Below, piece after piece: positions 32,975 through 45,213 of a stretch of DNA of 64,000 bases (position 1 is the first letter of the stretch; the number at the start of each line of letters is the position of its first letter). This stretch comes from a bacterium. GTDB lineage: Bacteria; Myxococcota_A; Polyangia; Nannocystales; Nannocystaceae. The notes beneath the pieces are model-generated. The model did no database searches, had not been told where the DNA came from, and saw only the letters and a list, made by a program, of their open reading frames with translations. The stretch is from contig JANSYI010000003.1 in assembly GCA_024742475.1 (NCBI GenBank), forward strand, positions 62,001 to 126,000, written 5' to 3'. Position numbers and translations under genes: made by a program.

Positions 32975-34366
32975 TCAGTTCGGTCCCGTCGTCAGCGGCG
33001 CCCGGCGGCGGTGAACGATGCGGGCGCGGTCGAGACGATAGAGGATCGAGGCGACGGCGAACGTACCCGTCCGAGTCTTGCGCGCGACGTCCTTGACGCT
33101 GTTGCGGCCGTTGAGGTTCTCGAGGATGCCGAGCTCCTCGCGCGCGAACCCGTTGCGACCCACACGGGCGACCTCGGCGTCGTTGCGCACGTAGACCTCG
33201 TCGACGTGGGGCATGTGCGGTCCCATCTCGGCCCGGCTCGCCTCGCGGCGCAGCGCCTCGAGCAGGGCGTCGGAGACCCGAAGCTCGGCGCGCCCGGTGG
33301 CCGTGCGTGCCAGAGGGTGCAGCTCGTCGAGGACCGCAAACGAGGCGCTCCCCGTGGTCCAGGAGGCCACGTGGCAGACGATCTCGATCGCCTGGTTGAT
33401 GAGCACGCGCCCCAGCTCACCCCGGCGCAGGTGACCTTCTTCGAGGAGGCGTTCGCCGAGCAGCTTGCCCTGCGGGTTGGGGGAGCTCGCGACGCTTTCG
33501 AGCGTCTCGTCTCCGAGGAATCCGGCCTCCACGACGAACCGACCCAGGCGGAGATCCTCGTTGCGTGTCCCGGTGATCTCCGCCATGCGGATGCGACCGC
33601 GGTCGAGGTGGAGCCGCGCCAGCGCTCCATCGTGGGAGAGCTCGAGGACCCCGCGCGCCCCCTCGTCCTCGAGCATCGCGAGCAAGGATTCGACGCGCGT
33701 GTTCTCGAGGTTGGCCTGCAGCGACACGCCCGAACCTGGCGTGGGCAGCTGTGCCAGCGCCACGAGCGACGACTGCAGGGCCCGGAGCTTGTCCGGATCG
33801 GCGTCGAGCTGGGGGAAGTGCTGAAGGAGGGTGAGCTCGAGACGGGCGAGGGACTCGTTGCCCGAGCGCTGGGCGATCTCGGCGCGGGTGGGCGGCGTCG
33901 AGTCGACGGCCTCTCGGAGCACCTTGAGCAGCGCTGGGGTGGTGAACGGGCGCTTGAGTGACGGCAACCCCTCGGACCCGGGGAAGGGCGTCGGGTTGGC
34001 GCGGCTGACGAGCAAGACGCCGGGCAGCTCGGATGCACCTGGGATTTGGATCAGGGCCTTGAGCACCGAGGCGGACAGCGCCGGTGACGTCGCCGTGTCG
34101 AGCAGCAGCACGCCGATCCTCTGTTGTTCCGAGTCGGAGCCGGAGTCCGAGTCGGTGGAGGCGGCCCCATCTGCGCCAGGTCCGTGCGCGTTGCAGTGCT
34201 CGACCGCCTCGGACTTGGTGCTCGCGGCGTACACCGTGTAGCCGGCGAGCCGCAGCCCCGCGGTCGCGAGCCGAGCGGTGGTGGGGTTGGGGTCGAAGTA
34301 CAGAACGCCCGGGGCGCTCGATCCTTGGGCATCGGCAGACATCGGTCCGGGCGTTGAGTCCGTCAT
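32975..34366 (-). CDS. receiver-like protein with DUF4388 (PatA-type) domain
   Basis: A 463-residue protein; start MTDSTPGPMSAD (34366) chosen, with MSADAQG (34342) possible. Residues about 20-150 form a receiver-like domain (VLYFDPNPTTARLATAGLR, IGVLLLDTA, LKRPFTTPALL). Residues about 215-400 are DUF4388 (VSLQANLENTRVESLLAMLE, GVLELSHDGALARLHLDRGR, GRFVVEAGFLGDETL, KLLGERLLEEGHL), common in delta-proteobacterial signalling and gliding-related proteins. The C-terminus looks like a winged helix (NSVKDVARKTRTGTFAVASI). It lies divergent to the double kinase. Confidence 0.85.
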   Translation of the reverse strand: MTDSTPGPMSADAQGSSAPGVLYFDPNPTTARLATAGLRLAGYTVYAASTKSEAVEHCNAHGPGADGAASTDSDSGSDSEQQRIGVLLLDTATSPALSASVLKALIQIPGASELPGVLLVSRANPTPFPGSEGLPSLKRPFTTPALLKVLREAVDSTPPTRAEIAQRSGNESLARLELTLLQHFPQLDADPDKLRALQSSLVALAQLPTPGSGVSLQANLENTRVESLLAMLEDEGARGVLELSHDGALARLHLDRGRIRMAEITGTRNEDLRLGRFVVEAGFLGDETLESVASSPNPQGKLLGERLLEEGHLRRGELGRVLINQAIEIVCHVASWTTGSASFAVLDELHPLARTATGRAELRVSDALLEALRREASRAEMGPHMPHVDEVYVRNDAEVARVGRNGFAREELGILENLNGRNSVKDVARKTRTGTFAVASILYRLDRARIVHRRRAPLTTGPN

Positions 34367-34461
34367 GTCGGTTCGTTCAGGTGCGAGCCCGCTCTGGGCG
34401 CGGGTGCGGACGACGGCCGCAAGCATACTCGTTTCGTCCTCGTCCGTGGTAGCGTTCGTCC

Positions 34462-36989
<2,528 letters not shown>

Positions 36990-37008
<19 letters not shown>

Positions 37009-37727
37009 CGTTGCTCTTGTGTTCGTCGTTGATGGCCGAGCCCGCCCGCGCGTCGCTTCAGGTCGACGCGTCCGCGCTCGGGGAGGCCGGACCCGCGGTC
37101 GAGCAGCGCCTCACCACGCGAGGCGAGCGGGTGCTTCGCGACGAGGATGTCCTGCCAGGCCGGGGTGCCCACGATGCGCTGATCACCATCCGGGTCGACA
37201 CGCTCCCCGACGCGATCGGCTATCGCTACGACTACAACGTCACCCGCGACGGCGAGCTGGTCGAGGGCGCGCGGGGGGCCGCGGAGTGCCGGACGTGCAG
37301 CGAAGCCGAGCTCGCCGAGCAGCTCGACGACGCCATCGAGCGCCTCGCCCAGCGCCTGGGCCCCGACGAGCCCGAGGCGGAGGTCCCGCGCGAGCCCCCG
37401 CCGCCTGTCGTCGACGCCGATCCGGCTGCCGCACCCGTAGCCGCGCCGCCGGGGTGGAACGTGGGCCCGATGGGAGGGGCTGGCATCGTCCTCACCGGCG
37501 TCGGTGGCCTCGCGCTGGGTCTGGGCGTCGGGCTGGCCGTCGCCGAGCCGGTGCTGCTCGAGGGCAACGCCGAGCGCAACAGCACCGTGTCGGTCGCGGG
37601 CCTCGCCGTCGCGGTCGCAGGCGTGGCGCTGTCCGCCACGGGCGTCGCGCTGCTGCTCACCGACCGTGGTCGCAGCCGGCGCGCGGGCCAGCGTGCGCAT
37701 CTGAGCGGCGCGACGCTACGCTTCTGA
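36990..37727 (+). CDS. kinase-partner exported membrane protein (second copy)
   Basis: A 245-residue protein from the GTG at 36990, inside the kinase end, which yields a signal peptide (MPSQAVALLLCSSLMAEPARA). It repeats the layout of 17204-17959: LQVDASALGEAGPAVEQRL, the CRTCSEAELAEQL motif, a Pro-rich linker, two C-terminal transmembrane helices (GGAGIVLTGVGGLALGLGVG, VSVAGLAVAVAGVALSATGV) and an ending LSGATLRF. It overlaps tail-to-tail by 12 bases with the amidotransferase on the other strand. The function is unknown; the recurring link to kinases suggests a sensory or substrate role. Confidence 0.75.
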
Positions 37728-38498
37728 GCACTGCCGGACGAAGGCCTCGAAGATCGGGCCGCCCTCGTTCCACGACGCCGCGTCCGGGTCGGTGGCGACA
37801 CGGTCGGCCTCCAGCCACTCGGGATGCCACTGCACCCCGACGACCCAGCGACCGTGCTCGAGCCGCTCGATCGCCTCGAGCACGCCGTCGGGCGCCACGG
37901 CCGTGACCTCGAACCCCGGGGGCGGCTCTTTGATCGACTGGTGGTGAATGCTGTTGACGCCGATCGTGTCCGCGCCGCCGTAGACCCGTGAGACCCAGCT
38001 GTCGGGGCTGAGGCGGACGTCGTGGCCGAGCTGGTCGTAGCGGTGCCAGTCGCGGTGCACGAGCGTACCCTCGAGCTGCGTGTTGATGTCTTGGTAGAGG
38101 GTGCCGCCGAAGGCCGCCGCGATGACCTGCACGCCGCGGCAGATGCCCAGCACGGGGCGACCGGCAGCCTCGGCCCGACGGATCAGGTCGATTTCGTAGG
38201 CGTCGCGGATCGGGTCGCCGCCCCACTGCGGCTGCATCGGCGTCTCCCCGTAGCTGCTCGGCGCCACGTCGGCACCTCCGGTGAGCAGAAGACCGTCGAG
38301 GCTGCGGACCTGCGCCTCGATCGCCGCGGGGTCGTCCAGCTCGACCAAGAGCACGGGGTGTCCGCCGGCGCGCCAGACCGCCTTGGCCATGCGTGCCTCG
38401 ACATACTGAAGGGTCTTGCCGCGGAAGAGGGCGCGGTCGGGGTCGGCGTGCATGAAGTTGCACGACACGCCGATGAGGGGACGAGCGGAGTCGGTCAC
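37716..38498 (-). CDS. gamma-glutamyl hydrolase-type glutamine amidotransferase (peptidase C26)
   Basis: A 260-residue PuuD-like protein from the GTG at 38498, which overlaps the upstream stop (GTGA). Motifs: PLIGVSCNFM at the start, DGLLLTGGADVAPSSYGE, nucleophile Cys in LGICRGVQVIAAAFGGTLYQ, NSIHHQSIKEP and VGVQWHPEWLEAD with the catalytic His and Glu. Relatives hydrolyse gamma-glutamyl-GABA and similar compounds. It is co-transcribed with an alkaline-phosphatase-superfamily enzyme. The conserved core is far more canonical than in the paralogue at 4578-5375. Confidence 0.9.
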   Translation of the reverse strand: MTDSARPLIGVSCNFMHADPDRALFRGKTLQYVEARMAKAVWRAGGHPVLLVELDDPAAIEAQVRSLDGLLLTGGADVAPSSYGETPMQPQWGGDPIRDAYEIDLIRRAEAAGRPVLGICRGVQVIAAAFGGTLYQDINTQLEGTLVHRDWHRYDQLGHDVRLSPDSWVSRVYGGADTIGVNSIHHQSIKEPPPGFEVTAVAPDGVLEAIERLEHGRWVVGVQWHPEWLEADRVATDPDAASWNEGGPIFEAFVRQCSEA

Positions 38499-39697
38499 GG
38501 TGTAATGACGTAGAGGGGAATCTCGATTTCGGGCGCAGACATGCCGCCGTGGCTTCCGGGCATGACCATGGGCTCGAGACCCGGTGGCGTGTGGATGAGC
38601 GAGTACCCCGGCTTGCACAGGAGCACGTAGTCGCCGAGGCGCCGCGCGAGCTCCGGATGCGCCTGACCGGGACCGAACGCGCCGATGTCGAGCAGCATCT
38701 GCCCGGGCACGCAGACGCACGCGTGCCCCAGCTCGCGCTCGACCAGGGCCTTGAACTGCGCCTCCGCGCGGGGGCGGACGAAGCAGTTGAGCTGCCGCTG
38801 GTCGCCGCCGGGCGCAGCGGCCAGGCAGTCCATGAAACCCTCGACGGTGGCGACGTCGATGCAGTTGCGTGCGTCGACGTCGATGAGGCCGTGGTCGGCG
38901 AGGATGCATAGAGCGACGCTCTTGCCCTGCAGTCGCTGCTCGAGGTCGGCGAGCGCGACGTCGATCTCCTCGAAGTGTGCGGTAATCTCCTCGTGGTGGA
39001 TACCGTGCTCGTGGCAGAGCCCGTCGTAGCGGGGCCAGTAGACGTAGCCGAAGCGCTTCTGTCCGGGGGCCTCGGTCGCGAATGCCTCGACCGTGTCGAC
39101 CATGCCCGGGAGGTCGAGGTAGGAGCGCCGGTCGGACCATCGCGTGCCGACCTGGCCGAACGGGACCTCGGGAATGTCTCCATAGGACAGGAGCCCGCGG
39201 TGCACGTCCATGGACTCCACGTACGAGGGGACGCGGTAGTAGGCGCGAAGGTCGAAGTCCTCGGGCAGCAGCGGCGCGCCGATCCTGCTCGTCGTGCGCA
39301 GCACGGTCGAGAGCACGCCCAGGTCGGGCAGGTGCAGGTACCAGCTGAGGATGCCGTGCTCGGCGGGGCTGGCCCCGGTGTCGAACGTGGTGACCGCCGC
39401 GGCGGTGGTGGCCGGAAAGACCGTGGTGAGGCGCCGGTGCGGATGCCGGGCGAAGAACCGCGTGCCGTGGCCCTGGTCGAGGTGCCGGCGAAGCTGGTGC
39501 AGGCCCAGGCCGTCGAGCACCATGTACAAGAGGGTGTCGGCCTGCTGCAGCGGCGCGATGTCGAGGCCATCGAGGCGCGCGTGCACGGACGTCCCGCCGC
39601 GCGCGGCGATGAGGGAGGCCATCAGGTTGACCGTGGACCCGCCGTCGTAGTCGGGGAGGTAGTTCCCCGCCAGCGGCCCGTGCTCCACGTGAGGCAT
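38495..39697 (-). CDS. alkaline-phosphatase-superfamily (NPP-like) enzyme
   Basis: A 400-residue protein resembling nucleotide pyrophosphatase/phosphodiesterases. Metal and nucleophile blocks: YMVLDGLGLHQL (first Asp), VFPATTAAAVTTF (Thr nucleophile region), SPAEHGILSWYLHLPDLG, YVYWPRYDGLCHEHG (Asp/His), ILADHGLIDVD (Asp-His) and MPGSHGGMSAPE (final His). There is no signal peptide, so it may be cytoplasmic. Its stop overlaps the amidotransferase start. The substrate is unknown; pairing suggests a small phosphorylated or gamma-glutamylated metabolite. Confidence 0.85.
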   Translation of the reverse strand: MPHVEHGPLAGNYLPDYDGGSTVNLMASLIAARGGTSVHARLDGLDIAPLQQADTLLYMVLDGLGLHQLRRHLDQGHGTRFFARHPHRRLTTVFPATTAAAVTTFDTGASPAEHGILSWYLHLPDLGVLSTVLRTTSRIGAPLLPEDFDLRAYYRVPSYVESMDVHRGLLSYGDIPEVPFGQVGTRWSDRRSYLDLPGMVDTVEAFATEAPGQKRFGYVYWPRYDGLCHEHGIHHEEITAHFEEIDVALADLEQRLQGKSVALCILADHGLIDVDARNCIDVATVEGFMDCLAAAPGGDQRQLNCFVRPRAEAQFKALVERELGHACVCVPGQMLLDIGAFGPGQAHPELARRLGDYVLLCKPGYSLIHTPPGLEPMVMPGSHGGMSAPEIEIPLYVITP

Positions 39698-39738
39698 TGC
39701 GACGATCGTGGGGTACGCAGGCGGGTTTGGCCAACCGT

Positions 39739-39759
39739 TCCCCGCAGATTCTGCGGGGA
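39739..39759. terminator. hairpin downstream of fumC
   Basis: A 9-bp perfect stem TCCCCGCAG/CTGCGGGGA with a 3-base loop lies 54 bases beyond the fumC stop, between fumC and the NPP-like gene. It has no T-tract on either side. Confidence 0.5.
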
Positions 39760-39813
39760 CGGCGCAGTGGCCGAGCTGTAAGTGCCCGGAATGATGTGTT
39801 CTTGCCCGGAGGG

Positions 39814-41211
39814 CTAGGCCTTGGGCCCGGTCATCTCACGCGGCACGACCCAGGCGTCGAACTGCTCGGCGGTGAGCAGACCGAGCTCGAGGGCAGCCTC
39901 TTTGAGGGTGGTGCCGTCGGTGTAGGCCTTCTTGGCGATCTTCGCGGCGTTGTCGTAGCCGATGTGGGGGTTGAGCGCCGTGACCAGCATCAGGCTCTTC
40001 TTCAGGTTCGCGTCGAGCTGCTCGCGGTTGGGCTCGATGCCCTCGGCGCAGAAGCGGCGGAAGTTGTGGCACGCGTCTCCGAGGATCAGCGCGCTGTGAA
40101 GCACGTTGTGGATCATCAGCGGCTTGAACACGTTGAGCTCGAAGTTGCCGCTCATGCCGCCGATGTTGACCGCGACGTCGTTGCCCATGACCTGCGCGCA
40201 GACCATCGTCATCGCTTCGCACTGCGTGGGGTTGACCTTGCCGGGCATGATCGACGAGCCGGGCTCGTTGGCGGGGATGGTGATCTCGCCGATGCCGCAG
40301 CGCGGTCCCGAGGCGAGCCACCGGACGTCGTTGGCGATCTTGTTGAGCGCCGCGGCGAGCGTCTTGTAGGTGCCATGCAGGCGGACGAGGGCGTCGTGGG
40401 CGGCCAACGCCGCGAACTTGTTGGGCGCCGAGACGAAGGGCATCGCGGTCAGGGTCGCGATGTGGGCGGCGGACTTCTCGGCGTAGTCCTTGTGCGTGTT
40501 CAGCCCGGTGCCGACGGCCGTGCCGCCCAGCGCGAGCTCGTAGACGTCGCCGAGCGCGTGCTCGATGGCCGCCATTGCATGGTCGAGCTGGTCGACCCAG
40601 CCCGAGACCTCCTGGCCGAGCGTGACCGGGGTCGCGTCTTGCAGGTGCGTCCGGCCGATCTTGGTGATGTCGGCGAAGTCGGTCGCCTTTTGGTGCAGGC
40701 ACTCGCGCAGCGCCTTGACGTGCGGGAGGACGTGGCGGTTGGTCTGCCAGGCCGCGGCGATGTGCATGGCGGTGGGGAAGGTGTCGTTGCTCGACTGGCC
40801 CCGGTTGACGTGGTCGTTGGGATGCACCGGGCTCTTGCTGCCCATCTCTCCCCCGGCGATCTCGATCGCGCGGTTCGAGATGACCTCGTTGCTGTTCATG
40901 TTGGTCTGGGTGCCGCTTCCGGTCTGCCACACGCGCAGCGGGAAGTGCTCGTCGAGTTTGCCCTCGATCACTTCGTCGGCGGCCTCGACGATGAGGTCGA
41001 CCAGGTCCTGCTCGAGCGTGCCGAGCTCGCCGTTGGTCATCGCGGCGGCCTTCTTGAGCACACCCAGCGCGCGGATCATCGGACGCGGAAAGGTGTCGTT
41101 GCCGATGTCGAAGTGGTGCAGGGAGCGCTCGGTCTGCGCACCCCAGTAGCGGTCGCTGCGGACCTCGATGGGGCCCATGCTGTCGGTCTCGGTACGGGTC
41201 TTGATCGTCAT
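39814..41211 (-). CDS. fumC: class II fumarate hydratase
   Basis: A 465-residue fumarase of the aspartase/fumarase superfamily, converting fumarate to L-malate in the TCA cycle. [20 protein letters not shown] at the N-terminus, [57 protein letters not shown] and the [13 protein letters not shown] signature loop identify it. The length equals the family norm. It is divergent from the channel gene, whose start is about 80 bases away. The non-iron, oxygen-stable class suits an aerobic organism. Confidence 0.97.
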   Translation of the reverse strand: MTIKTRTETDSMGPIEVRSDRYWGAQTERSLHHFDIGNDTFPRPMIRALGVLKKAAAMTNGELGTLEQDLVDLIVEAADEVIEGKLDEHFPLRVWQTGSGTQTNMNSNEVISNRAIEIAGGEMGSKSPVHPNDHVNRGQSSNDTFPTAMHIAAAWQTNRHVLPHVKALRECLHQKATDFADITKIGRTHLQDATPVTLGQEVSGWVDQLDHAMAAIEHALGDVYELALGGTAVGTGLNTHKDYAEKSAAHIATLTAMPFVSAPNKFAALAAHDALVRLHGTYKTLAAALNKIANDVRWLASGPRCGIGEITIPANEPGSSIMPGKVNPTQCEAMTMVCAQVMGNDVAVNIGGMSGNFELNVFKPLMIHNVLHSALILGDACHNFRRFCAEGIEPNREQLDANLKKSLMLVTALNPHIGYDNAAKIAKKAYTDGTTLKEAALELGLLTAEQFDAWVVPREMTGPKA

Positions 41212-41293
41212 CTGTGGCGCTCCTGTCGAACCGGCGGAGGCTACCAGCCTGCGCTGCGACCCGCCACGCGGAGGCTGCTACCATGCGCGGCGC

Positions 41294-43996
41294 ATGAGTG
41301 AGGCCCCTGCGCGCTCGAAGCAGCAGCTCCGCGCTCGGGCTGCGGCGGTCGAGGTCTTCCTCGAGCGGTTCGCGGTCCGGCTCGTGCTCTCGATCGCGAT
41401 CATCGCCAGCCTCATCCCTGCCGACTGGGTCGCCGAACTCGACGGCGTGTTCCTGCTGATCTTCACGACCGAGGTGGGCCTGCGGGTCTTCACGGTCGTG
41501 GTCGATGCGCACCGCGTCGCCCCCGAGGACCGGCTGGGCGCAGCGTCGGAGCAGGGCGTGGATGCGCCGTACTATGGCGTGCGCCGCCGGTGGGCCGCCG
41601 TGGCGCTGCTGATCATCGACGGCATCGCGCTGCTCTCCTTCTTGCCGCTGCCCGTCGGCGCCGGGGGAGCGCGGTGGTTGCGGGTGTTCCGTCTCACCCG
41701 GATGCTCCTGCTCTTCGGGTACTGGGCGCCGCTGGTCCGCGACCTGCTCGGGATCCTGGCCCGGCGCGAGCGGGCGCGTCAGCTCGTGCTCATGGGGTTC
41801 GTGGTGGCGGTGCTCTCGTTCGCGGGGGCGGTGCTCCTCTACTACCTCAGCGACTCGCCGGTCGACGTCAACGACGACGGCGTGGTCGACAAGGCGGACC
41901 GGTCCTTCTTGGCGCTGCTGTGGTGGTCGTTCCGGCAGGTGCAGGACCCGGGCAACATGCTCGCGAGCCCCAACGCCGTGCCGGTGGTGGTCATCAGCCT
42001 CCTGCTCACGGTGTTCGGGCTGTTCTTGGTCTCGTTCCTCATCGGTTTGGGTACCGACGTGGTGCACGAGCTGATCGAGCTGACCCGGCTGCGTCCCGCG
42101 GGCCTGCGCGGGCATACCGTGGTCGTCAACATTCGCAGCTCGACCCGTCGGCTGCTGCAGGAGCTCATGCGCTACTACAGAAAGCTCGTGCCCTCGGACG
42201 CGCCGCTGCTCTCCGCGCAGTGGTTTGGCGACCTCAAACGTCGGGGTGTGCTCGGGACGCGGTACCTGGTGGTGGGCGACGAGGAGGACCCGCCGGAGTT
42301 CGTACGACAGCCCGAGCTCAGCCGCATCGTCTATCGCCAGCGTCCGGAGGATGAAGAAGAGCTGATCGTGCGGGCCGACCTGCTGCTGGCCAAGCGCGTT
42401 GTGTTGCTCGCCGACCAAGACGACCCCGACGCCGACGCCGAGACGATTCGCACCATGGTCACCTTGGTCGAGCACGTGCGCGAGCGGGAGAGGGCGCACC
42501 GCACGATGGCGCGGCAGAGGGTGCTCATCGCCGAGGTGCTCGACGAGAGCAACGTGCCCGCTGCGCAGTCGGCCCTGGCCACAGGCGCGTCGAGCTTTCG
42601 CGGCTTCGTCATCCCGACCGAAAAACTACTCGCGCTCTTCGTCGCCTCGGTGGTTCGCCGACCCGGTCTCGGCGAGCTCCTCGAGGAGCTGCTCACCAGC
42701 CGTGGCCACGAGATCTACACGTGCTTCTTCGACGCGCGGGGCCTGGGGTTCTCGCTGTCCGAGCCTCCCGACATGGGGCGCTCGGCGACGGGGGCCATGG
42801 ACGTGCTGCTCGAGCGAGGGTTGGCGCGCACCCACGACGGCGGCCGGGTGATCCCTCTAGGACTGCTGCTCGAGCGCGAGGGCGCGCCGGGCGAGCGCGA
42901 CTTCGACGTGTCGATCAACCCCACCGACGACGAGGCCCGCGCACGCGTGCGGGGGTTCGTGGGGATCGCCGACCGGTTCGGGTCGATCTGGTCGATTGCC
43001 TCCGACCTGCCGCGGCAGCCCGAGGCCGCGCCTGCGTTCGACCGGGACCGGGCAGGCGTGACGTTGCCCCGACTGCAGCGCACGCACCGGCGCAAGACGA
43101 CGCGCGTGCTCGTATGCGGCTTTCGCCCCGGGTCGATCTACATGCTCGAGGAGCTGTTCCGCAGCGATCCGGGCGGGGAGGTGCTGGTCCTGGTCGAGAG
43201 CGCCGAGGCCCGCACCGAGGCGCTCGCCGCCCTCGACGCTCACAGCGAGCTCGTCAAGCGGGGTTTGATGCACGGCCGCCACGGTGTATTCGAGCGTCAG
43301 GTCGACGGCATGATCGCGGTGTCGCTCGACCGGGACGCCTCCTCGGGCGTGTGCGCGATGCACCTGTGCGTCGCCGACGCGATGGCTTCGCGCAACCTGG
43401 TGGACCTGCCCGCGGGCTTCGGGCACGTGGCCGATCTCGACGCGATCATCTTCGTTGCGCCCAACCACGACGCGGCCGACAAGCGGATCGCCACGTCGCT
43501 GCTCAAGCTCGAGCAGCTGCTGGGCATGCGCGCCCCTGCGCAGACGCGGCGGCCCCGGGTCGTCGCGGAGGTCGTCGACGGCCGGCTGGCGGCCCGGCTC
43601 GAGCAGCGGTACGCGGAGCTAGGCATCGACGACATCCGGGTGTTCTCGACCCAGGAGCTGCGGGCCTACTTCCTCTTCCAGTCCGTGGTCGTCCCCGGCT
43701 TCGACACGGTCTACGCCGAGCTGCTCGGCTCGTGGGGGCAGTCGTTCGTGCACCGCCACGTCACGGGCGACTCGGCGCGGGCAGGGCGCTGCACCTTCGC
43801 GGGCCTGGCCGAGCACTTGCGCAGCAAAGGGGACGTGCTCATCGCAATCGAGCTCGTCGACGAGGACGGGCGGGCCCGGCTGCGTGTCGCGCCCTGCGGC
43901 GATCAGCCCGGCACCGTCTTCGACCTCGCGGATCTTCGCGGGGTGTGGGTGATTGCACCCGACCACGAGGACCGCAGCCTGTCCCCCGACGCCTGA
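41294..43996 (+). CDS. CASTOR/POLLUX-like ion channel with RCK domains
   Basis: A 900-residue protein from MSEAPARSKQQ (41294). Transmembrane helices lie at about 20-60, 95-130, 155-185 and 235-265. The pore region reads FLALLWWSFRQVQDPGN (about 205-220), matching CASTOR/POLLUX-type channels. Between helix and pore is a canonical calcium-binding loop DVNDDGVVDKAD (191-202) with Asp/Asn at positions 1, 3, 5, 9 and 12 and Gly at 6, so it faces the outside. The large cytoplasmic part has two Rossmann-like regulatory units (GHTVVVNIRSSTRRLLQEL, TTRVLVCGFRPGSIYMLEE) as in CASTOR/POLLUX. Ion selectivity is not known. Confidence 0.85.
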   Translation: MSEAPARSKQQLRARAAAVEVFLERFAVRLVLSIAIIASLIPADWVAELDGVFLLIFTTEVGLRVFTVVVDAHRVAPEDRLGAASEQGVDAPYYGVRRRWAAVALLIIDGIALLSFLPLPVGAGGARWLRVFRLTRMLLLFGYWAPLVRDLLGILARRERARQLVLMGFVVAVLSFAGAVLLYYLSDSPVDVNDDGVVDKADRSFLALLWWSFRQVQDPGNMLASPNAVPVVVISLLLTVFGLFLVSFLIGLGTDVVHELIELTRLRPAGLRGHTVVVNIRSSTRRLLQELMRYYRKLVPSDAPLLSAQWFGDLKRRGVLGTRYLVVGDEEDPPEFVRQPELSRIVYRQRPEDEEELIVRADLLLAKRVVLLADQDDPDADAETIRTMVTLVEHVRERERAHRTMARQRVLIAEVLDESNVPAAQSALATGASSFRGFVIPTEKLLALFVASVVRRPGLGELLEELLTSRGHEIYTCFFDARGLGFSLSEPPDMGRSATGAMDVLLERGLARTHDGGRVIPLGLLLEREGAPGERDFDVSINPTDDEARARVRGFVGIADRFGSIWSIASDLPRQPEAAPAFDRDRAGVTLPRLQRTHRRKTTRVLVCGFRPGSIYMLEELFRSDPGGEVLVLVESAEARTEALAALDAHSELVKRGLMHGRHGVFERQVDGMIAVSLDRDASSGVCAMHLCVADAMASRNLVDLPAGFGHVADLDAIIFVAPNHDAADKRIATSLLKLEQLLGMRAPAQTRRPRVVAEVVDGRLAARLEQRYAELGIDDIRVFSTQELRAYFLFQSVVVPGFDTVYAELLGSWGQSFVHRHVTGDSARAGRCTFAGLAEHLRSKGDVLIAIELVDEDGRARLRVAPCGDQPGTVFDLADLRGVWVIAPDHEDRSLSPDA

Positions 43997-44036
43997 GCCG
44001 TTTGGCGCCCGCCGGGGATTCTGCGATCCTCTTCGC

Positions 44037-45200
44037 ATGCGACTTGGACATTGGTGCGGCGCGCTGGCGCTGGCAGGAAGCGTTGCGGGGTGCTTGACGC
44101 CCAACCCCGCGCTCACCGACAGCGCCGGCGACACCGAGGGCGACGGCAGCTCCACGGGCAGCGCCACCTCCGGCTCGCCCACGGGCAACCCGACCGCGAC
44201 CACCAACGGTCCGTCCTCCACCACGGCGAGCACGGAGGCCACCACGGTCGACCCCGACACCACCGTCGGGCCCGACACCGACGACCCCTCGGGCGACACC
44301 GAGACCACGGGCCCGGCCGCGTGCGGGGCGGGCAACGTCTGCGCGCCCGAGGTCCCCGCGGGCTGGGCCGGGCCGGTCGTGTGGGCCGAGACCGCCACCG
44401 CCGATCCCCAGCCGGCCTGTCCCGACGCCTACGCCGAGCTGGCGTTCAACGCCTTCGATGATCTGCAGGCGCCGCCGGCCGAGTGCTCCTGCGACTGCGG
44501 AGCCGCCGTCGGAGCCGGCTGCGCCGCGATGACCCTCGAGCTGCATGGCAGCGATAGCATTTGCAACGGGGCCCCCGACGAGACCTTCACTGTGGTCTCG
44601 ACCGGCGCCTGCAACAACCTGCCCGACGCGCCGTCGGGACAGTACTGGGAGGTCGCCGACCCCGGTCTGTCCGGCGGCGAATGCGAACCCAACGAGTCGG
44701 TCACGGTTCCGACGGCAGGCTTCAGCCAGACGAGCACGGTCTGCGGCGGCGCGGCGCCCGGGGGCGGGGAATGTATGGGGGCCGAGACCTGCGTGGCTGC
44801 CCCGCCCGAGGAGTTCGAGTCTCGACTCTGCGTTTGGCAAGAGGGCGACCTGGAGTGCCCTGCCGGCGGCTACGAGGATCGCTTCGTTCGCCACGCCGAC
44901 TTCACCGACGCCCGCAACTGCACGACCTGCACCTGCGGCGACCCGGAGGGGAGTTGCTCGGGGACGGTGATCCTCTGGCCCGGGTCGAACTGCACCCAGG
45001 GTGGTCAGCCGGGGAGCGCTGGCGCCATCGACCTTGGTGGTGGCTGCGAGCGTGCAATCACGTCGAGCGCCTACCCGGTGACCGCGGCCGAGGCCGGCAC
45101 GCTCACCGTCGAAGACGCATCTTGCTCACCCGCCGGCGGCGTGCCCACCGGCGAGGCCGAGCCCGACGAGCCGTACACGCTGTGCTGCATGAGCGTGTAG
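44037..45200 (+). CDS. Cys-rich lipoprotein of unknown function
   Basis: A 387-residue lipoprotein from MRLGHWCGALAL (44037), lipobox GSVAGC. A long Thr/Ser/Asp/Gly linker (about 20-100) leads to a Cys-rich domain with CSCDCGAAVGAGC, DARNCTTCTCGDPEGSC and an ending EPYTLCCMSV. It is homologous to the convergent gene at 45214-46272 (CNCNCGSVESARC, DHRGCSSCECSPP, APHTLCCV), and their stops are 13 bases apart. Such proteins are probably surface-exposed; no enzymatic motif is seen. Confidence 0.72.
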   Translation: MRLGHWCGALALAGSVAGCLTPNPALTDSAGDTEGDGSSTGSATSGSPTGNPTATTNGPSSTTASTEATTVDPDTTVGPDTDDPSGDTETTGPAACGAGNVCAPEVPAGWAGPVVWAETATADPQPACPDAYAELAFNAFDDLQAPPAECSCDCGAAVGAGCAAMTLELHGSDSICNGAPDETFTVVSTGACNNLPDAPSGQYWEVADPGLSGGECEPNESVTVPTAGFSQTSTVCGGAAPGGGECMGAETCVAAPPEEFESRLCVWQEGDLECPAGGYEDRFVRHADFTDARNCTTCTCGDPEGSCSGTVILWPGSNCTQGGQPGSAGAIDLGGGCERAITSSAYPVTAAEAGTLTVEDASCSPAGGVPTGEAEPDEPYTLCCMSV

Positions 45201-45213
45201 TCCGCTGCGGCGC

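Noticed and set aside
39836..42499. Minus-strand 887-codon ORF covering fumC and the channel
   Set aside because: A different frame of fumC and antisense to the channel; the sequence is low-complexity His/Arg/Asp shadow.
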